NCBI GenBank assembly: GCA_045536305.1
Contig: JAZSNH010000029.1
Span: 57,991 to 121,990, forward strand
Reading direction: 5' to 3'
From: JAISGQ01 sp045536305
GTDB taxonomy: Bacteria; Bacillota; Clostridia; Oscillospirales; Acutalibacteraceae
Length of the DNA stretch: 64,000 nt
The notes beneath the pieces are model-generated. The model was not told the origin of the DNA. It did no database searches and was given only the letters and a program-made list of their open reading frames with translations. Of the stretch, positions 26,626-34,372 are shown piece after piece. The first letter of the stretch is position 1. Each line of letters starts with the position of its first letter. Both the position numbers and the translations under genes were made by a program.

Positions 26626-27108
26626 ATGGAATTTGATGCAAGTAAGGTAACAGCTACCGCCGATTTTGAACAGCTTGAGGAGGATCCTATAATTCTCCCC
26701 ATTCCTTATGAGGATGAAGCGGCAGAAGAAGCAAGAGCACGCGCTGCCGCTGCAAAAGCTGAGCTTGAGCGTATCGAAGAGCTTAAGAACAATGCAGCGG
26801 AGATAGTTCCGCTGCCCGATGCAAGCGTAGACCTTGAGGCAAACCGCAAGGCTGTTGAGGCTGAGGAAGCGCGCAAGGCGGCAGAGGCTGCACTGGCCGC
26901 GGCTCAGGAGGCAAAAAGGGCGGCAGAGGCCGCTGTTGCAGAGGCACAGCTTGCTCTTGACAAAAAGCGCGGAATCGAAGCAGCCGCAGAAGCTGTAAAA
27001 ACAGCGGAGATTTCTGTGGACGTCGAAGGCAACAGCATAGTAAAGATCAAGGTGCCGAAGGATTATGATATTGAGTTCTTCTTCCGTCCGAAGGCAAGCA
27101 GAAAGTAA
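26626..27108 (+). CDS. Ala/Glu-rich coiled-coil protein, unknown function
   Basis: A 160-residue protein whose middle (about 30-125) is almost entirely Ala, Glu, Lys and Arg in a helical pattern (AEEARKAAEAALAAAQEAKR as an example), hence a long helix or coiled coil. The last 30 residues are different: ISVDVEGNSIVKIKVPKDYD, then a short basic tail. No membrane segment or signal peptide. Ribosome site AAAGGAG, own promoter, own terminator. It could be a structural or scaffold protein; low complexity prevents a safe family call. Confidence 0.7.
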   Translation: MEFDASKVTATADFEQLEEDPIILPIPYEDEAAEEARARAAAAKAELERIEELKNNAAEIVPLPDASVDLEANRKAVEAEEARKAAEAALAAAQEAKRAAEAAVAEAQLALDKKRGIEAAAEAVKTAEISVDVEGNSIVKIKVPKDYDIEFFFRPKASRK

Positions 27109-27120
27109 ATAACGAAAAAA

Positions 27121-27151
27121 ACTCCCTGTGCAGAGCACAGGGAGTTTTTTT
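27121..27151. terminator. Bidirectional terminator
   Basis: ACTCCCTGTG, CAGAG, CACAGGGAGT with T and A runs. It serves the coiled-coil gene and the convergent XRE regulator. Confidence 0.9.
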
Positions 27152-27155
27152 CGTA

Positions 27156-27392
27156 TTATTCAAATAAATCTCCGATCTCGACTCCGAGAATCTTGGCAAG
27201 ACCGTAAAGCTCGATATCGGTGACAGTTCGCTGTTTGTCTTCGATCCTCGATATCGATCCGCGGCAGATATAGATAGCCATGGTTTCAAGCTTGTCAGAC
27301 AGCTCCTGTTGACTCATTTTTTTCTTTGTACGCAGGGCCTTTATCCTATGCCCCACTATATTCATTTCATTACCGTCAATTATACGTGCCAT
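27156..27392 (-). CDS. XRE-family transcriptional regulator
   Basis: A 78-residue protein, nearly all one helix-turn-helix domain: GHRIKALRTKKKMSQQELSD, the recognition-helix region ICRGSISRIEDKQRTVTD, and the C-terminal LAKILGVEIGDLFE. ATG 27392 has an AGGAGG site. It is divergent from the membrane-protein gene at 27593, and two identical-type palindromes (27407-27425 and 27456-27474) lie in the shared control region, likely its own operators. Confidence 0.85.
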   Translation of the reverse strand: MARIIDGNEMNIVGHRIKALRTKKKMSQQELSDKLETMAIYICRGSISRIEDKQRTVTDIELYGLAKILGVEIGDLFE

Positions 27393-27406
27393 ATTATTTC
27401 CTCCTG

Positions 27407-27425
27407 TTGTCTTGACATAGGACAA
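27407..27425. promoter_or_regulatory. Palindromic operator 1 (TTGTC-N9-GACAA)
   Basis: A 19-bp palindrome with arms TTGTC and GACAA. It overlaps the -35 box of the plus-strand promoter and is the same arm pair and spacing as the site at 27456. Confidence 0.7.
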
Positions 27426-27440
27426 AATTTAATGTACACT
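27412..27440 (+). promoter_or_regulatory. Promoter of the gene at 27593
   Basis: -35 TTGACA (27412-27417), 17-bp spacer, -10 TACACT (27435-27440). The leader is about 145 nt. Confidence 0.65.
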
Positions 27441-27455
27441 AAATATCGAAAAATA

Positions 27456-27474
27456 TTGTCCTGTCATAAGACAA
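27456..27474. promoter_or_regulatory. Palindromic operator 2 (TTGTC-N9-GACAA)
   Basis: A second 19-bp palindrome with identical arms, 49 bp centre-to-centre from the first. It lies just past the plus-strand start and where the minus-strand promoter of the regulator should be. Confidence 0.7.
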
Positions 27475-27592
27475 AGAGAGAAATAAAAAAAGACAGTGAG
27501 TTATTTAATTTGGTATGCGGCTTTGAAAAATATTGACTTTTCATGGCAGGCGCAGTAAAGTGAAAGTAATAAAGTTATTAGGAGGAGAAAAA

Positions 27593-28261
27593 ATGAACGC
27601 TATACCTGAAGAAGTAAAGGCAGAAGAAACAACAGAAGCGGTTCTCGAGACAGAGTCTGCTGTAGGAAGACAGCTTTTTGCATACGACAAAGATTATGCA
27701 AAAAAGAAAAAGACCTACACAATGGCGGTCTGGAAGGGTGTCTCAATTGTTCTGACTCTTGCGGTGGATGCTTTGGCGATAGTCGGTGCTGTGATGGTAC
27801 TGCCTGAGGACAGTCCGCTTATAATGGTCATATTGGGCGTTGGGCTGTTAGCGGCGCTGTTTGCGCTTTTTGTAATGCCCTCTTTTTTCAATTATAAGAT
27901 CAAGGCTCCGTTTAAGTCGTTTCTTACCGATGATGATAAGCTCTGGGCGTTGGAATTTACACCTTATACCGCAAATTCCAAGCAAGCAGGAGCAGCAGGC
28001 ATAAATAAGGTGTTCTGCGAAGAATGCTTCAAGGTTTGCAAAAGCAAGGAAGCGGTTGCTGAGATTGTTGAAAAGGCAAAGAATAATGAGAATCTAAACA
28101 AGGGCAAGAGCTACAAGAAGGTCAAGGTTGTCTGTATGAATAATCCCAAGATGGTAAAATCCGGAAAAAATGCTAAAGTATCCTATACTGACAAAAAGGG
28201 CAGAACAAAAAATACAAAGATCGCTGACTGCTACCCCGGATTGTTTGAGTATATAGGCTGA
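27593..28261 (+). CDS. Two-helix membrane protein, unknown function
   Basis: A 222-residue protein. It has an acidic N-terminus, two adjacent membrane helices (about 48-68 and 76-98) and a basic C-terminal domain with a Cys-x2-Cys-x3-Cys cluster (FCEECFKVCKS) and Lys-rich tail. ATG 27593 follows GGAGGAG. It is divergent from a small XRE regulator and probably controlled by it. I recognise no family. Confidence 0.72.
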   Translation: MNAIPEEVKAEETTEAVLETESAVGRQLFAYDKDYAKKKKTYTMAVWKGVSIVLTLAVDALAIVGAVMVLPEDSPLIMVILGVGLLAALFALFVMPSFFNYKIKAPFKSFLTDDDKLWALEFTPYTANSKQAGAAGINKVFCEECFKVCKSKEAVAEIVEKAKNNENLNKGKSYKKVKVVCMNNPKMVKSGKNAKVSYTDKKGRTKNTKIADCYPGLFEYIG

Positions 28262-28375
28262 AAATGCAAATAAAACCGCACTGCTTCTCTTGGCAGGGTG
28301 TTACAAGGGATTTACCATTGGTAAATCGATGATAAGGCTTTTGTAGTAATTAAAATTTAAAGGCTTAATAGTGTG

Positions 28376-28403
28376 AAAACGCCCACCGTCAGGTGGGCGT
28401 TTT
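28376..28403 (-). terminator. Terminator of secA
   Basis: AAAACGCCCACC, GTCA, GGTGGGCGTTTT. It can also serve the convergent gene. Confidence 0.9.
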
Positions 28404-28409
28404 AATGTT

Positions 28410-31232
28410 TTATTCGGCGCCTGCAGGCTTGCCGCAGCATTTTTTGTATTTTTTGCCGCTTCCGCAGGGGCAGGGAGCGTTGGGACCGATCTTTTTGCCG
28501 CCGCGTACGGTTTTCGACTGCGGATCGCTTCCGTCGCCTTCCGTCTCGGTGGGCTTGATAAGCTGGGTTCTCTGAGCCGCTTCGGCCTCGCTTCTGGGTC
28601 TGACGGTGAGCATGAGCTTTGTGGTGTTTTCCTTGATAAGCGCTATCATCTCGTCAAACATATCGAAGCCTTCCATGGTGTAGACCACAACGGGATCCTT
28701 CTGTCCGTAGGCACGAAGATTGATGCCGCGCTTTAAGTCGTCCATGGCATCGATATGATCCATCCACAGCCTGTCGACCACCTGGAGCAGTATTTTGCGC
28801 TCGATCTTACGCATGAGTCCTTCTCCGAAGGTATCGTCAAATTCCTTTTCGCGTTGTGAATAGAGCTCACGGGCGCGTGCTGTAAGCTCGGCGGTTATCT
28901 GCTCGGGCTCGATATCAAACAGCTCTTCCTCGGTGAAGGTGAAATCCTCCGGTCGGGTCAGCCAGCCGAGATAATGTCCGCGCAAGGATTCAAAATTCCA
29001 GTTATATTTTGCATCGCCGCTGAGCCAGCGTGTGACGTTTGCTTCGATGGAATCGTCCATCATCTTAAGTATCTTTTCGTGGAGATCTTCGCCTGCCAGC
29101 ACCTGATCACGCTCTTTGTAGATGATCTCTCTCTGACGGTTCATCACGTCATCATACTGCAGAACGTGCTTTCTTATTCCGAAGTTGCGGCTTTCTATGT
29201 TCTTCTGGGCGTTTTCTATGGATTTTGAGACAAGGCCTGCCTGAATGGGCATATCTTCCTCGACGTTCATAACGGACATGATGCTCTTTATTCTGTCACC
29301 GCCGAAAAGGCGCATGAGATCGTCATCGAGAGCTACAAAGAACTGGCTTTCGCCGGGGTCGCCCTGACGGCCTGAACGTCCGCGAAGCTGATTGTCGATT
29401 CGGCGTGATTCATGGCGTTCGGTGCCGATTATCAACAGACCGCCTGCTTCTCTTACCCTCTCGGCCTCTGCCTTTATGCTTTTTTCGTACTGCTCGACCA
29501 GCTCGGCAAAGCGGCTGCGTACTGCGAGGATCTCCTCATCGTCTGTTTCGCTGAAGGATTCGCACTCGCTCAGGAGCATTTCCTCATGCTCCCAATCGGG
29601 TTCCTTAGCGCTCATTTCGGCTGCACGCTTTTCGTTGAAATCGCGGCGGATCTGCTGCTTTGCCATAAACTCTGCGTTGCCGCCAAGCTTGATATCGGTA
29701 CCGCGGCCTGCCATATTGGTCGCAATTGTTACCGCGCCGAATCTGCCTGCCTGTGCTACGATCTCAGCCTCTCTTGCGTGCTGCTTTGCGTTGAGAACCT
29801 CGTGGCGTATACCCGCTCTTGCAAGGAGCTTTGAAAGAACTTCTGATTTTTCAATAGATATAGTACCTACAAGCACAGGCTGACCCTTTGCATGAGCCTG
29901 TGCAATTTTTTCAATTACAGCGCGGAATTTTGCCTTCTCGGTGACATAAACAACATCGGGAAGGTCGTTTCTTATCATGGGCTTGTTGGTGGGTACCTCT
30001 ACGCAGTCGAGCTTGTAGATCTCGCGGAACTCTTCCTCTTCGGTAAGAGCGGTACCGGTCATGCCCGAAAGCTTTCTGTAAAGGCGGAAATAGTTCTGGA
30101 AGGTTATTGTGGCGAGGGTTTTTGATTCGTTGGCTATTTTTACGCCTTCCTTTGCTTCTATCGCCTGATGAAGTCCCTCGTTATAGCGGCGTCCGTACAT
30201 AAGACGGCCTGTAAATTCGTCAACTATTATGACCTCGCCGTTCTGAACGACATAGTCGATGTCGCGTATCATTATGCCGTGGGCGCGGATAGCCTGATTT
30301 ATATGGTGAGATATACGCTGAGAACGCTCATCGTCGTCGGTGAGGTTTTCAAGTCCGAAGGTCTCCTCTGCCTTGGCAATGCCGCGCGCAGTGAGAGTAC
30401 AGGTGCGCGCCTTTTCATCGACCACGTAATCTGCATCGGCTACATCGTCGCGCTCTTCCATCTCTTCCTTTTCGTTCTCGGCAACTATTCTCGCCTGTTT
30501 GAGTCTTCGCGCAAAGCGGTCTGCCTGGGTATAAAGCTCGCTTGAGGCCTCGCCTCTGCCCGAAATGATAAGCGGTGTACGGGCTTCATCTATGAGAATG
30601 GAGTCAACCTCGTCAACGATGGCAAAGGAATGTCCGCGCTGTACCTTCAGCTCTGCGTAAGGCACCATATTGTCGCGCAGATAATCAAAGCCGAACTCGT
30701 TGTTTGTGCCGTAGGTGATGTCTGCAAGATAAGCCTCGCGGCGCTCATCGGGCTCCATGCCGGTCACGATAAGACCTACGCTCAGGCCGAGCCAGCGGTG
30801 CACCTTACCCATCCATTCGCTGTCGCGGCGGGCAAGATATTCGTTTACGGTTACAACGTGCACACCGTTGCCCGAAAGTGCATTAAGATAGGAAGGCAGA
30901 GTCGCAACAAGAGTTTTGCCTTCACCTGTTTTCATTTCGGAAATTCTGCCCTGATGAAGAATAATACCGCCAAGAATCTGGACAGGGAAATGCTTCATGC
31001 CGAGAACACGCCAGCTTGCCTCGCGGCAGACGGCAAATGCATCGCACAGAATATCGTCGAGAGTCTCGCCCTGAGCCAGTCTGCCCTTGAGAATGGCGGT
31101 CTGTGACTGGAGCTGTTCATCGCTCATAGCCTGATAGATAGGCTCAAGCTCAAGAACACGCTGCTTGAGAGGTTCTATCCTCTTTAATTCTCTTTTTGAG
31201 TAATTGCCGAAAAAGGCAGCAAGTATATTCAT
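28410..31232 (-). CDS. secA: Preprotein translocase ATPase SecA
   Basis: A 940-residue motor that pushes unfolded proteins through SecYEG. It has Walker A (MKTGEGKTL), DEVDSILIDEARTPL as Walker B, the preprotein cross-linking domain, NMAGRGTDIKLGG and the second-motor QLRGRSGRQGDPG, then a scaffold/wing and a C-terminal zinc motif CPCGSGKKYKKCCG. The SecA_SW linker is a little longer than in B. subtilis (841 residues). ATG 31232 is the only start codon between the ribosome site and the known N-terminus; a hairpin fills the 27-base gap (see that entry). Monocistronic. Confidence 0.97.
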   Translation of the reverse strand: MNILAAFFGNYSKRELKRIEPLKQRVLELEPIYQAMSDEQLQSQTAILKGRLAQGETLDDILCDAFAVCREASWRVLGMKHFPVQILGGIILHQGRISEMKTGEGKTLVATLPSYLNALSGNGVHVVTVNEYLARRDSEWMGKVHRWLGLSVGLIVTGMEPDERREAYLADITYGTNNEFGFDYLRDNMVPYAELKVQRGHSFAIVDEVDSILIDEARTPLIISGRGEASSELYTQADRFARRLKQARIVAENEKEEMEERDDVADADYVVDEKARTCTLTARGIAKAEETFGLENLTDDDERSQRISHHINQAIRAHGIMIRDIDYVVQNGEVIIVDEFTGRLMYGRRYNEGLHQAIEAKEGVKIANESKTLATITFQNYFRLYRKLSGMTGTALTEEEEFREIYKLDCVEVPTNKPMIRNDLPDVVYVTEKAKFRAVIEKIAQAHAKGQPVLVGTISIEKSEVLSKLLARAGIRHEVLNAKQHAREAEIVAQAGRFGAVTIATNMAGRGTDIKLGGNAEFMAKQQIRRDFNEKRAAEMSAKEPDWEHEEMLLSECESFSETDDEEILAVRSRFAELVEQYEKSIKAEAERVREAGGLLIIGTERHESRRIDNQLRGRSGRQGDPGESQFFVALDDDLMRLFGGDRIKSIMSVMNVEEDMPIQAGLVSKSIENAQKNIESRNFGIRKHVLQYDDVMNRQREIIYKERDQVLAGEDLHEKILKMMDDSIEANVTRWLSGDAKYNWNFESLRGHYLGWLTRPEDFTFTEEELFDIEPEQITAELTARARELYSQREKEFDDTFGEGLMRKIERKILLQVVDRLWMDHIDAMDDLKRGINLRAYGQKDPVVVYTMEGFDMFDEMIALIKENTTKLMLTVRPRSEAEAAQRTQLIKPTETEGDGSDPQSKTVRGGKKIGPNAPCPCGSGKKYKKCCGKPAGAE

Positions 31233-31269
31233 ATAGTCTTTCGCGGTGATCCGCGAATGCCTCCTTTAC
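31233..31269 (-). promoter_or_regulatory. secA ribosome site with hairpin in the spacer
   Basis: AAAGGAGG lies 27 bases before the secA ATG. Between them a 7-bp perfect stem (TTCGCGG, ATCA, CCGCGAA) accounts for 18 bases, which leaves an effective spacing of 9. No in-frame ATG, GTG or TTG lies in between. Confidence 0.75.
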
Positions 31270-31291
31270 TTTTTTTCCAATATACATAATT

Positions 31292-31320
31292 ATTGTATCA
31301 TATATATGCAGTGGAAACAA
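31292..31320 (-). promoter_or_regulatory. secA promoter
   Basis: Minus strand: -35 TTGTTT (31315-31320), 17-bp spacer, -10 TACAAT (31292-31297). Confidence 0.75.
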
Positions 31321-31403
31321 TCGTTTTTTGCGGAAGATGTTGTGTAGTATTTCTTTTGTAACGATAATTAACAATTTGTTATCGAATTTCGATAAATTCA
31401 GTG

Positions 31404-31432
31404 TTGACTTTCGATGTCCTCTGTGATAGACT
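31404..31432 (+). promoter_or_regulatory. Possible upstream promoter
   Basis: -35 TTGACT (31404-31409), 17-bp spacer, -10 TAGACT (31427-31432), pointing toward the gene at 31584. The gap 31233-31583 holds only these control elements. Confidence 0.45.
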
Positions 31433-31519
31433 TTGCTTGCAAAACATAAACAAATTGCCGTTTGTCGGTAAATTTATCATGTCTTCCGTGACTGCGGACT
31501 GAAAATTTGCATTTTTGGC

Positions 31520-31548
31520 TTGCTTTTTCAGGGCGGCTGTGTTATAGT
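31520..31548 (+). promoter_or_regulatory. Promoter of the gene at 31584
   Basis: -35 TTGCTT (31520-31525), 17-bp spacer, -10 TATAGT (31543-31548). Confidence 0.65.
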
Positions 31549-31583
31549 GGTCTGCGGATTTCGGAAAAAAAGGAGGATTACGC

Positions 31584-31928
31584 ATGTCTGTTATATTTTC
31601 AGCGGTACTGCTCGGGCTCGGTTCGGTAGCGGCTACTGTTATGTCTGTTGCTGAACGTGCTGTTCCCCTTTCGATAGAATTTGACCTCAGCAACGATGGC
31701 GAAACTCTTTGGCAGGGCGATAAGGTCTATGATTTCGTCGGATTTGAAAGCTATAATTTTGCACCTGCCGTTGATCGTGAGCTTGATGCTTCCCTCGGAA
31801 GAAGGATAGGCTATGTCAAGGACGATGAGGCAAGGGTCTGGCAGATCAATACTTTGATGGACGAGTATGTTCTTGTCAAAGCTCAGGGCGCTCAGGGCGA
31901 GATATATAAGCTCAGAGAAGAATTCTGA
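31584..31928 (+). CDS. Small protein with N-terminal hydrophobic segment, unknown function
   Basis: A 114-residue protein. The first 25 residues (MSVIFSAVLLGLGSVAATVM) look like an uncleaved signal or anchor. The rest is a soluble acidic domain with SIEFDLSNDGETLWQGDKVY and a DEARVWQINTLMDEYVLVKA centre. It has a strong AGGAGG site, own promoter and own terminator. No family recognised. Confidence 0.65.
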   Translation: MSVIFSAVLLGLGSVAATVMSVAERAVPLSIEFDLSNDGETLWQGDKVYDFVGFESYNFAPAVDRELDASLGRRIGYVKDDEARVWQINTLMDEYVLVKAQGAQGEIYKLREEF

Positions 31929-31939
31929 TAAAAAATGAT

Positions 31940-31977
31940 GCACCGCGGAGGATATCTTCCGCGGTGCTTTTTGCTTT
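31940..31977 (+). terminator. Terminator of the gene at 31584
   Basis: GCACCGCGGA (31940-31949) pairs with TCCGCGGTGC (31958-31967), then a T-rich tail. Confidence 0.9.
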
Positions 31978-32363
31978 TGCAAACCTCTTTCCTGCGATAT
32001 AACGCTTCGAGCCATAATAAAAACATTACAAGCGCAATAACAGCGTAAGGGAAATTCCAAAAGGGGACTGCGGCGAGGGAGGAATCACGATGGAGGTAAT
32101 ACCTGCCGCCTGCAGAGAGGTTATATGCGGTGTATAAGCAGAGAGGCGGTGCGGCAGGCATGGTGGCCCGTTTGGTCGTTTAGGGAGGAGGATTGCCAAG
32201 GAGGAGGGGGATCGAAACCCCTCCTCCTTGGCTGTGTTCTTTGGTTCGTTTCTTGCACAAGCAAGAAATGAACATGTATGCAATTGAACAGACTTAAAAA
32301 ACGCCGCACTTGTTGCCTTGGGAAAACCTATTTAAATAGGAAGAAAAAGCCACTCTTCCCTAT
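31978..32363. repeat. Gene-free stretch with two strong hairpins
   Basis: No credible gene on either strand. A 14-bp perfect stem (32196-32209 with 32218-32231) and an 8-bp stem (32249-32256 with 32261-32268) stand 17 bp apart. The purine-rich GGAGGAG tracts around them look like a dispersed intergenic element; no second copy is in this window. Confidence 0.5.
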
Positions 32364-32588
32364 TTACTTTAAAGGGTACGGCAAATCGGGCAGGCCAAGA
32401 AGATAATCGGCAGATACATTAAAAAAGCTGCAGTATGCAATTATATCATCATCCTGAAGATGGGATTCCCCCGTTTCAAGACGAGATACGGCTCTTTGGC
32501 TCATGTGCAATTTTTCACCCAGCTGTGCCTGAGTTAAGGGTGTTTCGTATTCTTCCCTCAGCATTCGTAATCGTTCACATATAGTCAA
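32364..32588 (-). CDS. XRE-family transcriptional regulator (small)
   Basis: About 74 residues, a single helix-turn-helix: LTQAQLGEKLHMSQRAVSRL, then ETGESHLQDDDI and the C-terminal FFNVSADYLLGLPD. I prefer TTG 32588 because it is 6-7 bases from GAGGTGA; GTG 32597 in frame is too close. It is divergent from the broken DUF6809 gene, a pairing common in Clostridia. A triple half-site operator lies between them. Confidence 0.82.
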   Translation of the reverse strand: MTICERLRMLREEYETPLTQAQLGEKLHMSQRAVSRLETGESHLQDDDIIAYCSFFNVSADYLLGLPDLPYPLK

Positions 32589-32615
32589 CTGAATCACCTC
32601 ACAGCAATTTTATCA

Positions 32616-32645
32616 TAGACGAAAAATGTCTATAGATTTTTAGAC
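32616..32645. promoter_or_regulatory. Triple half-site operator between the XRE and DUF6809 genes
   Basis: TAGAC (32616-32620), GTCTA (32628-32632) and TAGAC (32641-32645) form two overlapping palindromes with 7- and 8-base spacers in the divergent control region. A natural target for the adjacent XRE protein. Confidence 0.55.
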
Positions 32646-32690
32646 GGAAATCGACTAAAATAAACCCATAAAACAAAACGGAGGGATAAA

Positions 32691-32972
32691 ATGTCTGTAC
32701 TTGAGGAGTTGTTCCATGGAAATATCAGTCCATAGGAATCGAATGTGAAAAAATACAGTGAATTTCATAGGGTAAGCGTTCAGCTTGTTAAGGATATTGA
32801 CGACCTCATGGCGTTGATGAACGACAAGGAAAAGAAAATTTATAAAGATATAGAAAGCTGTAATTTTAAGTTAAACAGCATCAGCGAAACAGAAAAATTT
32901 ATTGAGGGGTTTCGTCTCGGAGTGCAGATCATGTGTGAAGTAATATATCGTAAAAGTGAAAATTTTTGTTGA
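32691..32972 (+). pseudogene. DUF6809-like gene interrupted by an in-frame amber codon
   Basis: ATG 32691 (GGAGGG site upstream) opens MSVLEELFHGNISP, the typical start of DUF6809 proteins. Codon 15 is TAG (32733-32735), and the same frame continues with VKKYSEFHRVSVQLVKDIDD and ends with TEKFIEGFRLGVQIMCEVIY, the normal family C-terminus. One base change explains it. A GTG at 32745 could restart the last 75 residues but has no ribosome site. Either a pseudogene or an amber-readthrough gene; the function of the family is unknown. Confidence 0.75.
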
Positions 32973-32975
32973 ATA

Positions 32976-33006
32976 AAAGAGGAGAAACAGAGCGTTTCTC
33001 CTCTTT
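32976..33006 (-). terminator. Terminator of hflX
   Basis: AAAGAGGAGAAAC and GTTTCTCCTCTTT with a 5-base loop, T run on the minus strand; it also ends the DUF6809 relic. Confidence 0.8.
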
Positions 33007-33008
33007 CG

Positions 33009-34241
33009 TTACACTGTCTCATACTTTTTAAGCGGTGCGGCAATGGGCATTTCCGCAGAGAAATCAAGACGCAGACCATCGGCTGTGTATTCCTCACTGT
33101 AGATCGTTCCGCGTTCGCGGATCGGTGCGGCTTCGCCAAGCTTGTCGAAGGGCAGCAAAATATTGAGCCGCAGTCTTTTTACGGGCATGGCTTCATCTAT
33201 CGCTTCCAGCAGAGAGGGAAGTCCTTCGCCTGTTACGGCGGATATCCTGACTCCCTTGAGCCCTGCCTGCACAATACCCTTGTCGCACTTGTTGAGAATT
33301 GTTATGGTGGGGGTATTGCCTGCGCCGAGCTCGGACAGAAGAGCCGTTGTTACCTCAAGCTGTTCAAGGCATACGGGCGAGGATGCATCGCAGACGTTTA
33401 AAATGATATCTGCCTGTGCAGCCTCTGCAAGTGTGGAGCGAAATGCCTTTATCAGGTGGTGAGGCAGGTTTCTTATAAAGCCTACCGTATCGACAAGCAT
33501 AACAGACGCTCCGCTCGGAAGCTCCAAGGAACGTGCTGTTGCATCGAGAGTGGCAAAAAGCATATCCTCGGCAAGCACGCCTGCCTGTGTCAATGTGTTG
33601 AGCAGGGTGCTTTTTCCGGCGTTGGTATAGCCAACGATAGCTGCAGTGACGATCTCGTCTTTTTTTCGGCGTGTACGCAGAAGCTCACGGTGCTTTTCCA
33701 CCTGCTCAAGCTTTTCGGAAAGAGCCTCTATCCTTCTGCGTATATGCCTTTTATCGGTTTCGAGCTTGGTTTCGCCGGGGCCTCTGGTTCCGATACCGCC
33801 GCCGAGACGGCTCAGCTCGATGCCCTTGCCGGTCAGTCTGGGCAGCATATACCTGAGCTGTGCAAGCTCTACCTGCAGCTTGCCTTCGCTGGTTCTCGCA
33901 CGCATGGCAAAGATATCGAGTATAAGCATGGTGCGGTCAATGGTGCGTATATCTGTCTCTCTTTCGATGTTTGCGACCTGCCTCGGAGTCAGCTCGCAGT
34001 CAAAAATAATAAGGTCTGCGTCGTTCTGAATGCAGAAATCCTTTATTTCATCAAGTCTGCCTGAACCGATACAGGTGGCGGTATCCTTTGACGGACGGTT
34101 CTGGGTAAATACACCTATTACCTCTGCCCCTGCTGTTTTTGCAAGCTCGCGAAGCTCCTCGAGAGATTCTTCTTCGCCCTTTTCGCCTAAAAATACGGCG
34201 GCAAGGACTGCTTTTGTAATACTTTCTGTATTTTCGTGCAT
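33009..34241 (-). CDS. hflX: Ribosome-associated GTPase HflX
   Basis: A 410-residue GTPase that binds the 50S subunit and can split stalled or heat-stressed ribosomes. The N-terminal HflX domain shows GSGRLDEIK and FDCELTPRQVANIE; the linker has GGGIGTRGPGETKLETDKR; the G domain has G1 (GYTNAGKSTLLN), G3 (VDTVGFI) and G4 (NKCD). The length is normal. Ribosome site AAGGAG before ATG 34241. Monocistronic. Confidence 0.95.
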   Translation of the reverse strand: MHENTESITKAVLAAVFLGEKGEEESLEELRELAKTAGAEVIGVFTQNRPSKDTATCIGSGRLDEIKDFCIQNDADLIIFDCELTPRQVANIERETDIRTIDRTMLILDIFAMRARTSEGKLQVELAQLRYMLPRLTGKGIELSRLGGGIGTRGPGETKLETDKRHIRRRIEALSEKLEQVEKHRELLRTRRKKDEIVTAAIVGYTNAGKSTLLNTLTQAGVLAEDMLFATLDATARSLELPSGASVMLVDTVGFIRNLPHHLIKAFRSTLAEAAQADIILNVCDASSPVCLEQLEVTTALLSELGAGNTPTITILNKCDKGIVQAGLKGVRISAVTGEGLPSLLEAIDEAMPVKRLRLNILLPFDKLGEAAPIRERGTIYSEEYTADGLRLDFSAEMPIAAPLKKYETV

Positions 34242-34330
34242 GTTAACTCCTTACAGTATTGAAAGTTCTGCAAAATAAGCTGTCTGTTTTAAACTTCCCC
34301 TCAAACAAAAGGGAATATTCCTAAAACAAC

Positions 34331-34360
34331 AAAACGCCCGTTATTATACGGGCGTTTTTG
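34331..34360 (-). terminator. Terminator of the gene at 34373
   Basis: ACGCCCGT and ACGGGCGT arms with flanking A and T runs. Confidence 0.8.
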
Positions 34361-34372
34361 ATATAGACTTTG

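Noticed and set aside
32026..32309. Minus-strand frames in the gene-free stretch after 31978
   Set aside because: Several overlapping frames of equal length around perfect hairpins, with no ribosome site; typical of non-coding repeat DNA.
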